Origin: an uncultured Alphaproteobacteria bacterium
GTDB lineage: Bacteria > Pseudomonadota > Alphaproteobacteria > Methylaequorales > Methylaequoraceae
DNA length: 56,000 nt
Direction of reading: 5' to 3'
Assembly: GCA_902547955.1 (NCBI GenBank)
Contig: CACCPY010000005.1
Coordinates: 1 to 56,000 of the forward strand
The translations under genes were made by a program, and so were the position numbers. The notes under the pieces were generated by a model that was not told where the DNA came from, did no database searches, and worked only from the letters and a program-made list of their open reading frames with translations. Positions 8,643-17,521 of the stretch are shown here, piece after piece. The stretch's first letter is position 1. Each line of letters opens with the position of its first letter.

Positions 8643-9887
8643 TCAGAGATCCGATGCTAGTCTCAAACCGCTAAATTGCCATCTGTCAGAAGGATAATAA
8701 AAATTTCGGTAAGATGATCTAATATGACTCCTAGGTGTTGCAAAAGATCCTCCCTTTAATACAAATTGATTACACATAAATTTTTGATTGTATTCCCCTA
8801 GGTTCCCTGAATAAGGCTTGTATCCTTCATATGGTATATAATTACTTTTAGTCCAGGACCATAGGTTACCATAGACTCCGTTACATTTTTGTTTAAAATA
8901 AATATTAACAGGTTTATAGCATCTATTTTCAAGAAAATTACCTTCTTTTTTATTTTTTTTTAGAAAAAATTCCATTTCAAATTCGGTAGGCATTCTTTTT
9001 TTTCTAAATCTACAATAAGCATCAGCTTCATAAAAACTTATATGAGAAACTGGTTGATCATTATCAATTCTTTCCACCCCTGTAAGACCAAATTGAAACT
9101 TTTTGTCAATCCAATACATTGGCTTATTAATTTTATACTTCTGAATATAATCCCATCCATCGGATAGCCATAATTCAGGTCTTTTATAACCATCAGAATC
9201 AATAAAATTCATCCATTCATTATTTGATACAAAATCGTAATCAATTTTAAATGGTGTTAATTTTTTCTCTCCAGATGGGAACTCGTTATCGTAAGCAAAT
9301 GAATTACTTTTTTCTTCACCATATTTAAAGTTTATATTTTTTTCATTTATCCAAGAAAGATTACTTTTTTTAAGTCCATTAATTTTTTTTTTTTTTACAA
9401 ACTGAGGTCTTAATGGATTTTTAAAAAAAATGTTTAAAATATCCATCAAAATTAATTCTTGATGCTGTTGCTCATGGTTGATTCCAATCAAGAAAATTCT
9501 CCTTTTTTTTTTATCCAAGCTTGATTTCAAAACTAGTTCACAGATATTTTTTTCTACGTATTTTCTATATTGAAAAATTTTTTTTATCTCTGGCCTATTC
9601 AAGTAACCTCTCATGTCCTTGGGATTAAAGCTACCAACTGAGTAATAATATGAATTAAAGATGTAATTGAAAGACTTATCAAAAATTTTATAATTTTTTA
9701 AATTTTTAAGAACAAAATTTTCAAAAAACCATGTAGTATGGGCTAAATGCCATTTTATCGGGCTAACAAATGGTTCAGTTTGTATAACCATATCCTCTGG
9801 ATTTAAATTTTTTATCAACTCCATTGTTTTTTTTCGAACATTTAAAAAGGAGTTAATGAGAAAAGTTTTATGCTGGGCGTTTTCCAT
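8643..9887 (-). CDS. egtB: hercynine oxygenase EgtB (sulfoxide synthase)
   Basis: EgtB is a non-heme iron enzyme that joins hercynine and a thiol with oxygen to make a sulfoxide. The 414-residue protein has an N-terminal DinB-like domain with the WHLAHTTWFF segment (His47, His50) and HEQQHQEL (His138, His142), which supply the iron triad. A formylglycine-generating-enzyme-like domain follows, ending in FVLKGGSFATPRSHIRSSYR and RWQFSGLRLA. No egtA or egtC gene is nearby, which suggests the type that uses cysteine directly rather than gamma-glutamylcysteine; this is an inference. It is the first gene of the operon. Confidence 0.95.
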   Translation of the reverse strand: MENAQHKTFLINSFLNVRKKTMELIKNLNPEDMVIQTEPFVSPIKWHLAHTTWFFENFVLKNLKNYKIFDKSFNYIFNSYYYSVGSFNPKDMRGYLNRPEIKKIFQYRKYVEKNICELVLKSSLDKKKRRIFLIGINHEQQHQELILMDILNIFFKNPLRPQFVKKKKINGLKKSNLSWINEKNINFKYGEEKSNSFAYDNEFPSGEKKLTPFKIDYDFVSNNEWMNFIDSDGYKRPELWLSDGWDYIQKYKINKPMYWIDKKFQFGLTGVERIDNDQPVSHISFYEADAYCRFRKKRMPTEFEMEFFLKKNKKEGNFLENRCYKPVNIYFKQKCNGVYGNLWSWTKSNYIPYEGYKPYSGNLGEYNQKFMCNQFVLKGGSFATPRSHIRSSYRNFYYPSDRWQFSGLRLASDL

Positions 9888-9996
9888 ATAATAATTTATA
9901 ATATTCTTTATTTAAATTGGTAATTATAATAAAAAAATTAAATAATTAACAAAATTATATTATAAATCAACTTAGCTAAGCATAATCATTGAATAA
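9888..9996. promoter_or_regulatory. divergent promoter region between egtB and manC, with a 10-bp palindrome
   Basis: This 109-bp spacer separates the divergent egtB and manC genes, so it should hold promoters in both directions. It is almost pure A/T, making -10 boxes easy to draw and weak as evidence; TATAAA-like strings occur around 9956-9966. The perfect palindrome cttagctaag at 9971-9980, 16 bp before the manC ATG, is the only ordered element and the only clearly non-A/T-rich one. It could bind a regulator, but nothing identifies which. Confidence 0.45.
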
Positions 9997-11421
9997 ATGA
10001 AAAAGAAAATCTACCCAGTAATTTTGTCTGGAGGCATTGGTCAAAGATTATGGCCATCATCGACCGAGAGTTTTCCAAAGCAATTCCTAAAAATTAATTC
10101 ACAAAACTCTCTTCTTTTAAATACTTTAAAAAGATTAGATAAAGATCTTTTTTTTCCTGCAACTATAATTGGGAATTTTGAGCACAGGTTTTTAATTAAA
10201 AATGAGTTAGTAATAAATAAGATTAATTATCGCTCAATTTTTCTTGAGCCCATGAGAAAAAACACAATGGCTTCTATTACCTTATGTACCCTGGATATTA
10301 TAAAAAAGGATCCTAAAGCTAATATTTTAGTTCTCCCTGCTGACCATATAATTAATGAAAAAAAAGAATTTATAAAAATAATTCGTAATTCAATTAAAAT
10401 TGTTGATCAAGGTTTAATTGCTACTTTTGGAATTAGACCAAATAATCCCAGCACATCAATGGGATATATAACCTCAGGGAAAAAAAAAATAGGCAATGCC
10501 TTTTTAATCAAAAATTTCATTGAAAAGCCAGCAATAGAAAAGGCTAAAAGTTTAATTAAATCTAAAAACTCTTTTTGGAATAGTGGAATTTTTTTATTTT
10601 CTGGAAAAAGTTTATTAGATGAAACTAGTATTCATTCACCAAAAACATCTAATTTAGCGTTAAAAATTTTAGATAATGTTAAAGATGATATGATTTTCAG
10701 AGTTTTACCAGAAAACATTTTTAAAAATTTTAAAAATATTCCTTTCGACAAGGCAATTATGGAAAAAACTAAAAATGCAGCAGTTGTGCCAGTGAATTTT
10801 AATTGGTTCGATGTAGGATCATGGAGAGGAGTTTGGGATGCAGTTCAAAAAGATAAAAACAAAAACTCAACAAACGATAATGTTTTAATCGATAAAGTTA
10901 AAAACTCAATTATATGGAGTAAAAATAAAAAAATCGTCGTCATTGGATTAGATGATCTGGTTTTGATAGAAGATGATGATGGAATTCTAGTAAAAAAAAA
11001 ATCCTCAAATTTCGATATGAAGTCAATAATAAAAAAAATTAACTTCAGAAAAATTGAAAAAATAAATACAAATGAAACCGTTTTTCGACCGTGGGGTGAA
11101 TATAAAAGTATCTATACAGAAAAAAATTTTTTAATCAAAATTTTAAAAATATATCCAAAAAGTAAAATTTCACTTCAGTATCATAACAAACGCTCTGAGC
11201 ATTGGATTGTGGTAGAGGGTTGTGCATCAGTAACAAAAGGTAAAAAAACTTTTAAATTGAATAAAGATGAATCAACTTACATAGCAAAGGGTGAAGTACA
11301 TAGACTTTCAAACGAAACAAAAACCAATCTTGTTATAGTTGAAGTTCAAACTGGTATTTATCTAAAAGAAGATGATATAGTAAGACTTGAAGATATTTAT
11401 GGAAGAATAAAAAAAAATTGA
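9997..11421 (+). CDS. manC: mannose-1-phosphate guanylyltransferase / mannose-6-phosphate isomerase
   Basis: This 474-residue two-domain enzyme makes GDP-mannose from mannose-1-phosphate and GTP, and its type II isomerase domain interconverts fructose-6-P and mannose-6-P. The N-terminal pyrophosphorylase motif reads LSGGIGQRLWPSS with FPKQFL; LPADHII, FIEKP and WNSGIFLF follow. The C-terminal cupin begins near residue 360 (RPWGEYKS) and has QYHNKRSEHW and GEVHRLSN metal-site elements. Full length for the family. It is followed after 39 bp by gmd, so the pair commits hexose phosphates to GDP-4-keto-6-deoxymannose. A phosphomannomutase is not in the window. Confidence 0.95.
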   Translation: MKKKIYPVILSGGIGQRLWPSSTESFPKQFLKINSQNSLLLNTLKRLDKDLFFPATIIGNFEHRFLIKNELVINKINYRSIFLEPMRKNTMASITLCTLDIIKKDPKANILVLPADHIINEKKEFIKIIRNSIKIVDQGLIATFGIRPNNPSTSMGYITSGKKKIGNAFLIKNFIEKPAIEKAKSLIKSKNSFWNSGIFLFSGKSLLDETSIHSPKTSNLALKILDNVKDDMIFRVLPENIFKNFKNIPFDKAIMEKTKNAAVVPVNFNWFDVGSWRGVWDAVQKDKNKNSTNDNVLIDKVKNSIIWSKNKKIVVIGLDDLVLIEDDDGILVKKKSSNFDMKSIIKKINFRKIEKINTNETVFRPWGEYKSIYTEKNFLIKILKIYPKSKISLQYHNKRSEHWIVVEGCASVTKGKKTFKLNKDESTYIAKGEVHRLSNETKTNLVIVEVQTGIYLKEDDIVRLEDIYGRIKKN

Positions 11422-11460
11422 ATAATTTTTTTTAACGATGATTATGATAATGTTCGAGAG

Positions 11461-12495
11461 ATGAAAAAAAAAGCACTCATAACTGGAGTTACTGGACAAG
11501 ATGGAGCGTTACTTTCAGAATTTCTTCTAAAAAAAAATTATGAGGTTCATGGAATTAAAAGAAGATCATCTTCATTTAATACCGCAAGGGTAGACCATTT
11601 ATATAAAGATCCCCATGAATTCAAAACTAATTTTTTTTTACACTATGGGGATGTGACCGACGCCACAAATATTATTAGATTATTTCAAGAAATAAAACCA
11701 GATGAAATATATAACTTAGCGGCACAAAGTCATGTTCAAGTAAGTTTTGAAACACCAGAGTACACGGCAAATAGTGACGCACTTGGTACTTTGAGAATCT
11801 TAGAGGCAATAAGAATTCTAAAGTTAAAAGAAAAAGTAAAATTTTATCAAGCCTCTACCTCGGAACTTTATGGCAAAGCTCAGGAAATTCCTCAAAATGA
11901 AAAAACTCCATTTTATCCAAGAAGTCCATACGCTGTTGCAAAACTTTATTCATTCTGGATAACCGTTAACTATAGAGAAGCTTATAAAATTTTTGCATCA
12001 AATGGTATTTTATTTAATCATGAAAGTTCTATAAGAGGAGAAACTTTTGTCTCCAGAAAAATAACCATGGCGGCATGCGCAATAAGTAAAAAAAAACAAA
12101 ATTGCTTATACTTAGGAAATTTAGATGCTAAAAGAGACTGGGGGCATGCCAAGGATTTTGTTGAAGGAATGTGGATGATTTTACAACAAAGAAAACCTGA
12201 TGATTTTGTTTTAGCAACAGGTAAAACTCATTCTGTGAGAGAATTTGTAGAAATTGCATTTAATGAAGTTGGGATAAAAATTAAATGGGAAGGAAAAGGA
12301 ATAAATGAAGTAGGAAAAGATCAAACAACACAAAAAATTTTGATTCGAGTAGATAAAAAATATTTCAGACCAACGGAAGTAGATATATTACATGGAGATT
12401 ATACCAAAGCCAAAGAAATTTTAGGCTGGAACCCTAAAATTTCTTTTCAAGAACTGGTCAAAGAAATGATTAAATGTGAATTAAAAAACTTTTAA
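11461..12495 (+). CDS. gmd: GDP-mannose 4,6-dehydratase
   Basis: Gmd converts GDP-mannose to GDP-4-keto-6-deoxymannose, the precursor of GDP-fucose and related sugars. The 344-residue extended SDR starts with the NADP loop [15 protein letters not shown], followed by [19 protein letters not shown], the catalytic Thr/Ser segment STSELYG and YAVAK (YxxxK). The C-terminal [12 protein letters not shown] is characteristic of Gmd. The start ATG at 11461 follows a GAGAG string directly. The stop lies 4 bp from the convergent acpS stop. Its product would feed the two fcl genes on the minus strand. Confidence 0.96.
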   Translation: MKKKALITGVTGQDGALLSEFLLKKNYEVHGIKRRSSSFNTARVDHLYKDPHEFKTNFFLHYGDVTDATNIIRLFQEIKPDEIYNLAAQSHVQVSFETPEYTANSDALGTLRILEAIRILKLKEKVKFYQASTSELYGKAQEIPQNEKTPFYPRSPYAVAKLYSFWITVNYREAYKIFASNGILFNHESSIRGETFVSRKITMAACAISKKKQNCLYLGNLDAKRDWGHAKDFVEGMWMILQQRKPDDFVLATGKTHSVREFVEIAFNEVGIKIKWEGKGINEVGKDQTTQKILIRVDKKYFRPTEVDILHGDYTKAKEILGWNPKISFQELVKEMIKCELKNF

Positions 12496-12499
12496 TATA

Positions 12500-12895
12500 T
12501 TATTTAGATATGATTGTTACTAACGCAACAGTAAAATTTTCTTCATTACTAATTGTTAAATTAAAATGAATTTTTTTATAATACTTTGGTAAAACTTTCT
12601 TTATGCATTTTTCATTCACTTGTAAACTTGGAACACCAATTCTGGAATAAAATATCTCGATGTCCTTAAAATTTAGCCCAAATCTCATACCAGTACAAAG
12701 AGCTTTGCTTGTTGCCTCCTTTGCTGCAAACCTACTACTAATTTTTTGAATCTTTCTTTTTTGTGACTTTATTTCATTAATATCTAAGATTTCATCATTT
12801 GATAAAATTTTTTTTTTAAATTTGTCTTTGTACTTTTCTAAAAGTTTTTCTATTCTTTTATTTTCAACAATATCAATACCTTGTCTGAAAAACAT
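12500..12895 (-). CDS. acpS: holo-[acyl-carrier-protein] synthase
   Basis: AcpS transfers 4'-phosphopantetheine from CoA to the serine of acyl carrier protein. The 131-residue protein has the Mg-binding GIDIVENKRI near the N-terminus and the SSRFAAKEATSKALCTGMRFG block, both family signatures, then VPSLQV. It is a housekeeping gene at the end of the leftward group, 2 bp after the GT-C-like membrane gene and nearly touching gmd. Its presence suggests the glycan genes were inserted around a core chromosomal position. Confidence 0.93.
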   Translation of the reverse strand: MFFRQGIDIVENKRIEKLLEKYKDKFKKKILSNDEILDINEIKSQKRKIQKISSRFAAKEATSKALCTGMRFGLNFKDIEIFYSRIGVPSLQVNEKCIKKVLPKYYKKIHFNLTISNEENFTVALVTIISK

Positions 12896-12897
12896 AA

Positions 12898-14229
12898 CTA
12901 ATACTTAAATATTTTATTAAATCTTATAAAAAGAATTAAAATTATTACAGGAAAAAAAGGCATTAAATATCTAGGTGAAGCTATGTTTATTGTTGAAACA
13001 ACTAATAGATGAAGGTTTATTAGTATCATTATAATATTTAGATCAAAATTATTACTAAATTTTGCTTTGAATAGCTCGTATAAAGAACACAAAGTTATTA
13101 AAATATTAATAATCAACATTATAAAAAAGAAAATCATTACAGTTAAAAGTATTTTTTTATTTACGTTCATAATTTTTCCAGAAGATTTTTCTAATAAATT
13201 TAAATAAGGTGGTGAGGGATGATCTTTTTGGTATTCTTCAAAAAAAATTTGTTTACCTCCAGGCATCCACATTGCTAAATAATTTGATATACAAAGACTC
13301 ATGAAATCAAAAGGGCGATTAATTAATAGGTTTTTTAAAATATCTATTTTTTCCTTCTCTATTTTAATGAATATGTTTTTTTCTTCAAGAATTTCAGATA
13401 ATTGATACTGGCCAACAACCTCATAATCTGATTTTAAATTAAATTTCAAAAATGGATTTGAAATATTTTTTAAATATGCATTAACTGACTTTGATTTTTC
13501 AGAAACTATTTCAATAAAATTATAGTCTTTTTCTATCTCTATTTTATTCTCATAGTATCCAGAAAGAATAAAAATTTTTCCAATGATTGATTTATCTAAT
13601 ACAGTATTCCTTTCATTATGAAGATTATAAAAAATCATATTTTCTATGAATGGCAAAATACAAAGACTAATTACGAAAATAATTCTTTTCAAATTTTCTT
13701 TTTGTTTTATGATGTAAATAATTGATAAAGACAAGGTTATTAGTAATCCCTCTGGTTTTATAGCCATAACCCCGCCTATAAAGAAACCTATAAAGAAGTT
13801 TGTAAAAATAGAATTTTGTATCCTATTTCTTATTAAAAAAAGACCGATTGAAAAATTTATAAAAGAAAAATATACAGCTTCTGTAAGAATTGATTTTGAA
13901 AAAGATGTATAATAAAAGTTCAACAAAATAATTAAAAAAAAGAATAACCTCAAAAATTTATTAATTACAAATTCACTTAGTACTTGAACTAGAAAAGCTA
14001 TACTTAATGCTAAAAATATAACTTGAAATATTATTACATAATTATAGTTCGTTTGGAAAAAATCAATTAAAGATGGATACAAAGCAGATCTGATACTTTC
14101 ATTATTAATATAAGAAAGACTGTCATTCTCTAAAATCTCAAAAAATGATGGTGAATAAAATATTATTGATAATGAAATAAAAAATAATAAAAGAAAATAA
14201 AAAATTTTAGAGTTTATTTTTTCTAACAT
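12898..14229 (-). CDS. multi-pass membrane protein, GT-C glycosyltransferase-like (copy A)
   Basis: This is a 443-residue protein with about ten hydrophobic helices and a short acidic/polar first loop reading ENDSLSYINNESIRSALYPS. An Asp-Ser plus Tyr in the first external loop is typical of GT-C enzymes such as PMT/ArnT-type transferases that use lipid-linked sugars. A soluble stretch of about 130 residues lies between helices in the second half. It is visibly related to the protein encoded at 15157-16389, which has the same loop pattern. It overlaps fcl copy 1 by 7 bp. A polymerase or other lipid-linked-glycan role is possible; family membership is inferred. Confidence 0.6.
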   Translation of the reverse strand: MLEKINSKIFYFLLLFFISLSIIFYSPSFFEILENDSLSYINNESIRSALYPSLIDFFQTNYNYVIIFQVIFLALSIAFLVQVLSEFVINKFLRLFFFLIILLNFYYTSFSKSILTEAVYFSFINFSIGLFLIRNRIQNSIFTNFFIGFFIGGVMAIKPEGLLITLSLSIIYIIKQKENLKRIIFVISLCILPFIENMIFYNLHNERNTVLDKSIIGKIFILSGYYENKIEIEKDYNFIEIVSEKSKSVNAYLKNISNPFLKFNLKSDYEVVGQYQLSEILEEKNIFIKIEKEKIDILKNLLINRPFDFMSLCISNYLAMWMPGGKQIFFEEYQKDHPSPPYLNLLEKSSGKIMNVNKKILLTVMIFFFIMLIINILITLCSLYELFKAKFSNNFDLNIIMILINLHLLVVSTINIASPRYLMPFFPVIILILFIRFNKIFKY

Positions 14230-15104
14230 TTATTTTTTAAAAACCATTCAACAGTTAATTTTAATCCTTCTTCAATTGAAACTTTTGGTTTCCATCCCAG
14301 ATTTTTTATTTTACTTGAATCTAAAAATTTTCTATAAACACCATCTGGATATTTTTCATTGAAGATTAACTCACCATTATAACCGATTATATTTTTAATT
14401 AATAAAGCAAGGTCATGAATAGTAATTTCAAAACCTGAACCAATATTAATAGGTTCGATTTTTTTGTACTTTTCTAAAATAAAAAATAACGCCTCCGCTA
14501 AATCGTCAACGAATAAAAATTCGCGCTTTGGTTTTCCAGAACCCCAAATTTCGCATTTTTTTTTATTACTTACCTTAGCATCATACATTTTTTTAATTAA
14601 CGCAGGAATTACATGTCCTGACTTAGCAGAAAAATTATCTTTAGGTCCATACAAATTATTTGGCTGAACGCTTAAATAATTTAAACCATATTGTTCACTA
14701 AATGACCTACACATTTCTATCCCAGCTATTTTTGCAACTGAGTATGCTCTATTAGTAGGTTCAAGACGACCAGATAATAAATCATTTTCTTTAATTGGTT
14801 TATTACTAATTGGATATATACATGCTGAACCTAGAAAAATAATTTGTCTAATGTTTTTTTTATATGCAGAGGTAATTACATTAGTTTGAATTTGAAGATT
14901 TTCAGAAATAAACTCAGCAGGATAATTATTATTTTCAAGAATCCCGCCAACTCTTGCTGCGGCAAGAAAAATTATATCAGGTTTATTTTTGCCTAGCCAC
15001 TGATCAACATCCTTCTGTATTCTTAAGTCTAATTTATCCTTTGAAACTTTTATTAGATTCATTTTCTTCTTTTTTAAATTTCTATACAAAGCTGAACCAA
15101 CCAT
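14223..15104 (-). CDS. fcl: GDP-L-fucose synthase, copy 1 (N-terminus out of frame)
   Basis: Fcl epimerises and reduces GDP-4-keto-6-deoxymannose to GDP-L-fucose. Visible blocks are FLAAARVGGI, GSACIYP, YSVAK (YxxxK), QPNNLYGP and WGSGKPKREF. The first ATG of this frame (15104) lies inside the NADP-binding GHNGMVG motif, so an ATG-initiated product would lack the first strand and half the glycine loop. The same frame runs on upstream as KKIWIAGHNG to a stop at 15135-15137. The natural-looking ATG at 15157, overlapping the preceding stop as TAATG, is out of frame by one base across an A9 tract. A tenth A would restore a full-length enzyme. Copy 2 at 27474 is intact. Confidence 0.85.
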   Translation of the reverse strand: MVGSALYRNLKKKKMNLIKVSKDKLDLRIQKDVDQWLGKNKPDIIFLAAARVGGILENNNYPAEFISENLQIQTNVITSAYKKNIRQIIFLGSACIYPISNKPIKENDLLSGRLEPTNRAYSVAKIAGIEMCRSFSEQYGLNYLSVQPNNLYGPKDNFSAKSGHVIPALIKKMYDAKVSNKKKCEIWGSGKPKREFLFVDDLAEALFFILEKYKKIEPINIGSGFEITIHDLALLIKNIIGYNGELIFNEKYPDGVYRKFLDSSKIKNLGWKPKVSIEEGLKLTVEWFLKNKC

Positions 15105-15127
15105 TCCATTATGTCCAGCTATCCAAA

Positions 15128-15136
15128 TTTTTTTTT
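15128..15136. repeat. A9 tract at the frame break of fcl copy 1
   Basis: Nine T on the plus strand (A9 on the coding strand) separate the start-codon frame (ATG 15157) from the enzyme frame. Insertion or slippage by one A joins them. Confidence 0.85.
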
Positions 15137-15156
15137 ATAAAGATAATTATTATTCA

Positions 15157-16389
15157 TTAATTTTTTTTTAAATTTAAATAATGAATAATTATTGAAAGAG
15201 AAATAACTAACACCAACACTTCCGTGTAAAATTTATATCTAGTAAGCATTGGTGCCCCCAAACAAACTATCAACATATTTGACAAATGTGAAATTAAAAT
15301 TACTAGAAATAAAAATAACTGATGATTCCTTATAAGTAAAAAGTAAAAAAATATGAAGGTTGTAAATAGGCAAAAAATTAAGAAATAATACTTATTCATA
15401 AAACCATATGAAAGTTTTTCATAATAGCTAAAAAATAATTCTTTTGGTTCAAATAAGATCTGCGCTTTAATTGTATTGATGAATAAATCCTTACTTATGA
15501 TTTCTCTTTCAGTAATTGATGTATTAGAAAAAGTAATATCAATAGCATTATTAACACAATTTTTTACTGGAAAAGAATTACTTTCAAGAGTATATACCCA
15601 GTTTTGACCTGCTTCAGAAACAATTCTTTTATTCAAATTTTTATTTGTTGAGCAATCATGGGCTATCACAAAAAGTTTTGCCATTAATTGATCTTCATAG
15701 AAATCTTTCAATTCAGGCTTACTAATAAAAAGCGGTAAAATCATTAATTGATTGAAGGAATCTGTTATGGAAATGTTAACTTGATTATAATGATTATTGA
15801 AGTATTTATTAATTTTTTGCGGAACTAAAAATAAAATTAATGTAAGGGGTAAAATTAATGTAAACTTCATTTCCTTTGTCAAATAAAATAAATATAAAGC
15901 AAAAAAAATTAATACAGGTGCAAAGAAAATGAGTTGAGGTCTTATCAAAATTCCAATAAATAAGAAAAAAGTCGAATAAATTAAAAGAATTAATTTTTTC
16001 TTCAAAAGAGAATTAATGCAAAATGCAAGGGAAATTAAAAAAAAAGAAAACGCAAAAGATCCTGTTAATACATTTAATGAAGTTTTTAAAGAAATGACTA
16101 TTAAAACTAAACTTATAAAAAGGTATGAGAAATTATTAAAATTAAAAATAGATCTTAGACTTTTTAAGAAAAAACTGCATGAAATTATTGTAAGTAAAAT
16201 TTGAAAGGCTACTACAATCTCTAAGTTTTTGTTAAACAAATTAATTATAGATGAATAACCAACAGATCTTAAGGAATCATAATTAATATAACCCAAGGAA
16301 TCTGGATGAAGGACCGGTTCAAAATAGAGGTAACATATTAATCCTAAAAATGTAAAAAGTATTACATTAAAATCTTGAATTTTATTCAT
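15157..16389 (-). CDS. multi-pass membrane protein, GT-C glycosyltransferase-like (copy B)
   Basis: This is a 410-residue integral membrane protein with about ten predicted helices. Its first loop reads HPDSLGYINYDSLRSVGYSS, nearly the same arrangement as the loop of the protein at 12898-14229, and both continue into an N-x-x-x-V-x-x-FQ helix. The Asp-Ser/Tyr loop suggests a GT-C-type transferase using polyprenyl-phosphate sugars on the outer face of the inner membrane. The stop overlaps the out-of-frame ATG of fcl copy 1 by one base, and its start overlaps the upstream glycosyltransferase by 8 bp. Precise activity is unknown. Confidence 0.6.
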   Translation of the reverse strand: MNKIQDFNVILFTFLGLICYLYFEPVLHPDSLGYINYDSLRSVGYSSIINLFNKNLEIVVAFQILLTIISCSFFLKSLRSIFNFNNFSYLFISLVLIVISLKTSLNVLTGSFAFSFFLISLAFCINSLLKKKLILLIYSTFFLFIGILIRPQLIFFAPVLIFFALYLFYLTKEMKFTLILPLTLILFLVPQKINKYFNNHYNQVNISITDSFNQLMILPLFISKPELKDFYEDQLMAKLFVIAHDCSTNKNLNKRIVSEAGQNWVYTLESNSFPVKNCVNNAIDITFSNTSITEREIISKDLFINTIKAQILFEPKELFFSYYEKLSYGFMNKYYFLIFCLFTTFIFFYFLLIRNHQLFLFLVILISHLSNMLIVCLGAPMLTRYKFYTEVLVLVISLSIIIHYLNLKKN

Positions 16390-17521
16390 AAAGCCTCTTA
16401 TAGTCTTCTAAAAAACATTCTCTGCTTATCTTTTTTGTATAAAAAGTTGAAATTTTAAATCTGTTTTTATTATTTATTTTTGTAAAATTAAAATGATTTG
16501 AATCGATTATATTACACACTTGATTCTTAAACTTGTAAAAATCTTTCACCGCGGAATTTGTTACTACCTGCAATCCAGTTAAACAATACTCTGCAAATTT
16601 AGTTGGACTTGCAGCATTATTGGTTAAATCATCTCTTCTAATCATAATCGCATAGTCAGACGCATTTAAAAATTCATTTACCTTATCTTGATTTACAGAA
16701 AATATTAAAATATTCAAACTATTATTTACCATTTTTTTTGCTTCAGAAACATCATTTGTCAATATGATTAAATACAAATCATTATAAATTTTATTCAATC
16801 TTTTAAAAAAGTTAATTGTTTCTTCAAACATTTGATACCTTTTTAAGCTACCAGAATAAATAAATACTTTAGATTTTTTTTTTATTTTTAGTTTGTTTCT
16901 GATTCTATCTCTAATTAAAGAGTCAAAATAAAAAACTTTGCTAGAAGCAACACTTGGAAGTAAAAAAGTATTTTTGTTTCCATTATCGTTAACAAATTTT
17001 TTTAATAGGCTAGACACTACAATTACTTTATCTGCATAATCACAAACTTTTTTAAATCTCTTAATTAGAATTTTTTTTTTAAAAAAAATTAATTTTCTAT
17101 TTTCTTGATAATCAATTTCTGCGGGTGCATATCCTCTACAGTCCCATATTAAATTTGATTTAGGTAAAATTTTTTTTATTCCAACGCATATTAAAGCACA
17201 AAAATCTGTTCTTGCATGGATATAATCAATATGAATCCATTTTTTTAAGAATTCTCTACGCATAATTTTTTGGTTAAAATAAATTGATAAAAACGATGAG
17301 GGAGCCTTTATTTTTAAATAGCTAATTTTAAATTTATACAACTTTTCAATAGTTTTTTTTTTTCTTTTTTGATCTTTTAATATTTTTTCATCCCAATAAC
17401 AAAATAAAATTTGAGTATCGACTATTTTATGAAACTTTAAAAAATTAATGTGAGTTAAAACTTGGGATTTTATTACCCCATTCAATAAATCTTCGGTTAA
17501 AACAAAAATCATTTTCTTCAT
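16382..17521 (-). CDS. glycosyltransferase, GT4-like (GT-B fold)
   Basis: The 379-residue protein has an N-terminal half with a HARTDF segment and LIWDCRGYAPAE, a middle KVIVVSSLLKKF linker, and a C-terminal half with KKKSKVFIYSGSLKRYQ and SPTKFAEYCLTGLQVV. The last is the donor-binding E-x7-E-like region of GT4 glycosyltransferases. It should transfer a sugar from a nucleotide donor to the growing glycan in the cytoplasm; donor and linkage are unknown. It overlaps its neighbours by 4 and 8 bp, within a leftward operon. Confidence 0.75.
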   Translation of the reverse strand: MKKMIFVLTEDLLNGVIKSQVLTHINFLKFHKIVDTQILFCYWDEKILKDQKRKKKTIEKLYKFKISYLKIKAPSSFLSIYFNQKIMRREFLKKWIHIDYIHARTDFCALICVGIKKILPKSNLIWDCRGYAPAEIDYQENRKLIFFKKKILIKRFKKVCDYADKVIVVSSLLKKFVNDNGNKNTFLLPSVASSKVFYFDSLIRDRIRNKLKIKKKSKVFIYSGSLKRYQMFEETINFFKRLNKIYNDLYLIILTNDVSEAKKMVNNSLNILIFSVNQDKVNEFLNASDYAIMIRRDDLTNNAASPTKFAEYCLTGLQVVTNSAVKDFYKFKNQVCNIIDSNHFNFTKINNKNRFKISTFYTKKISRECFLEDYKRLYE

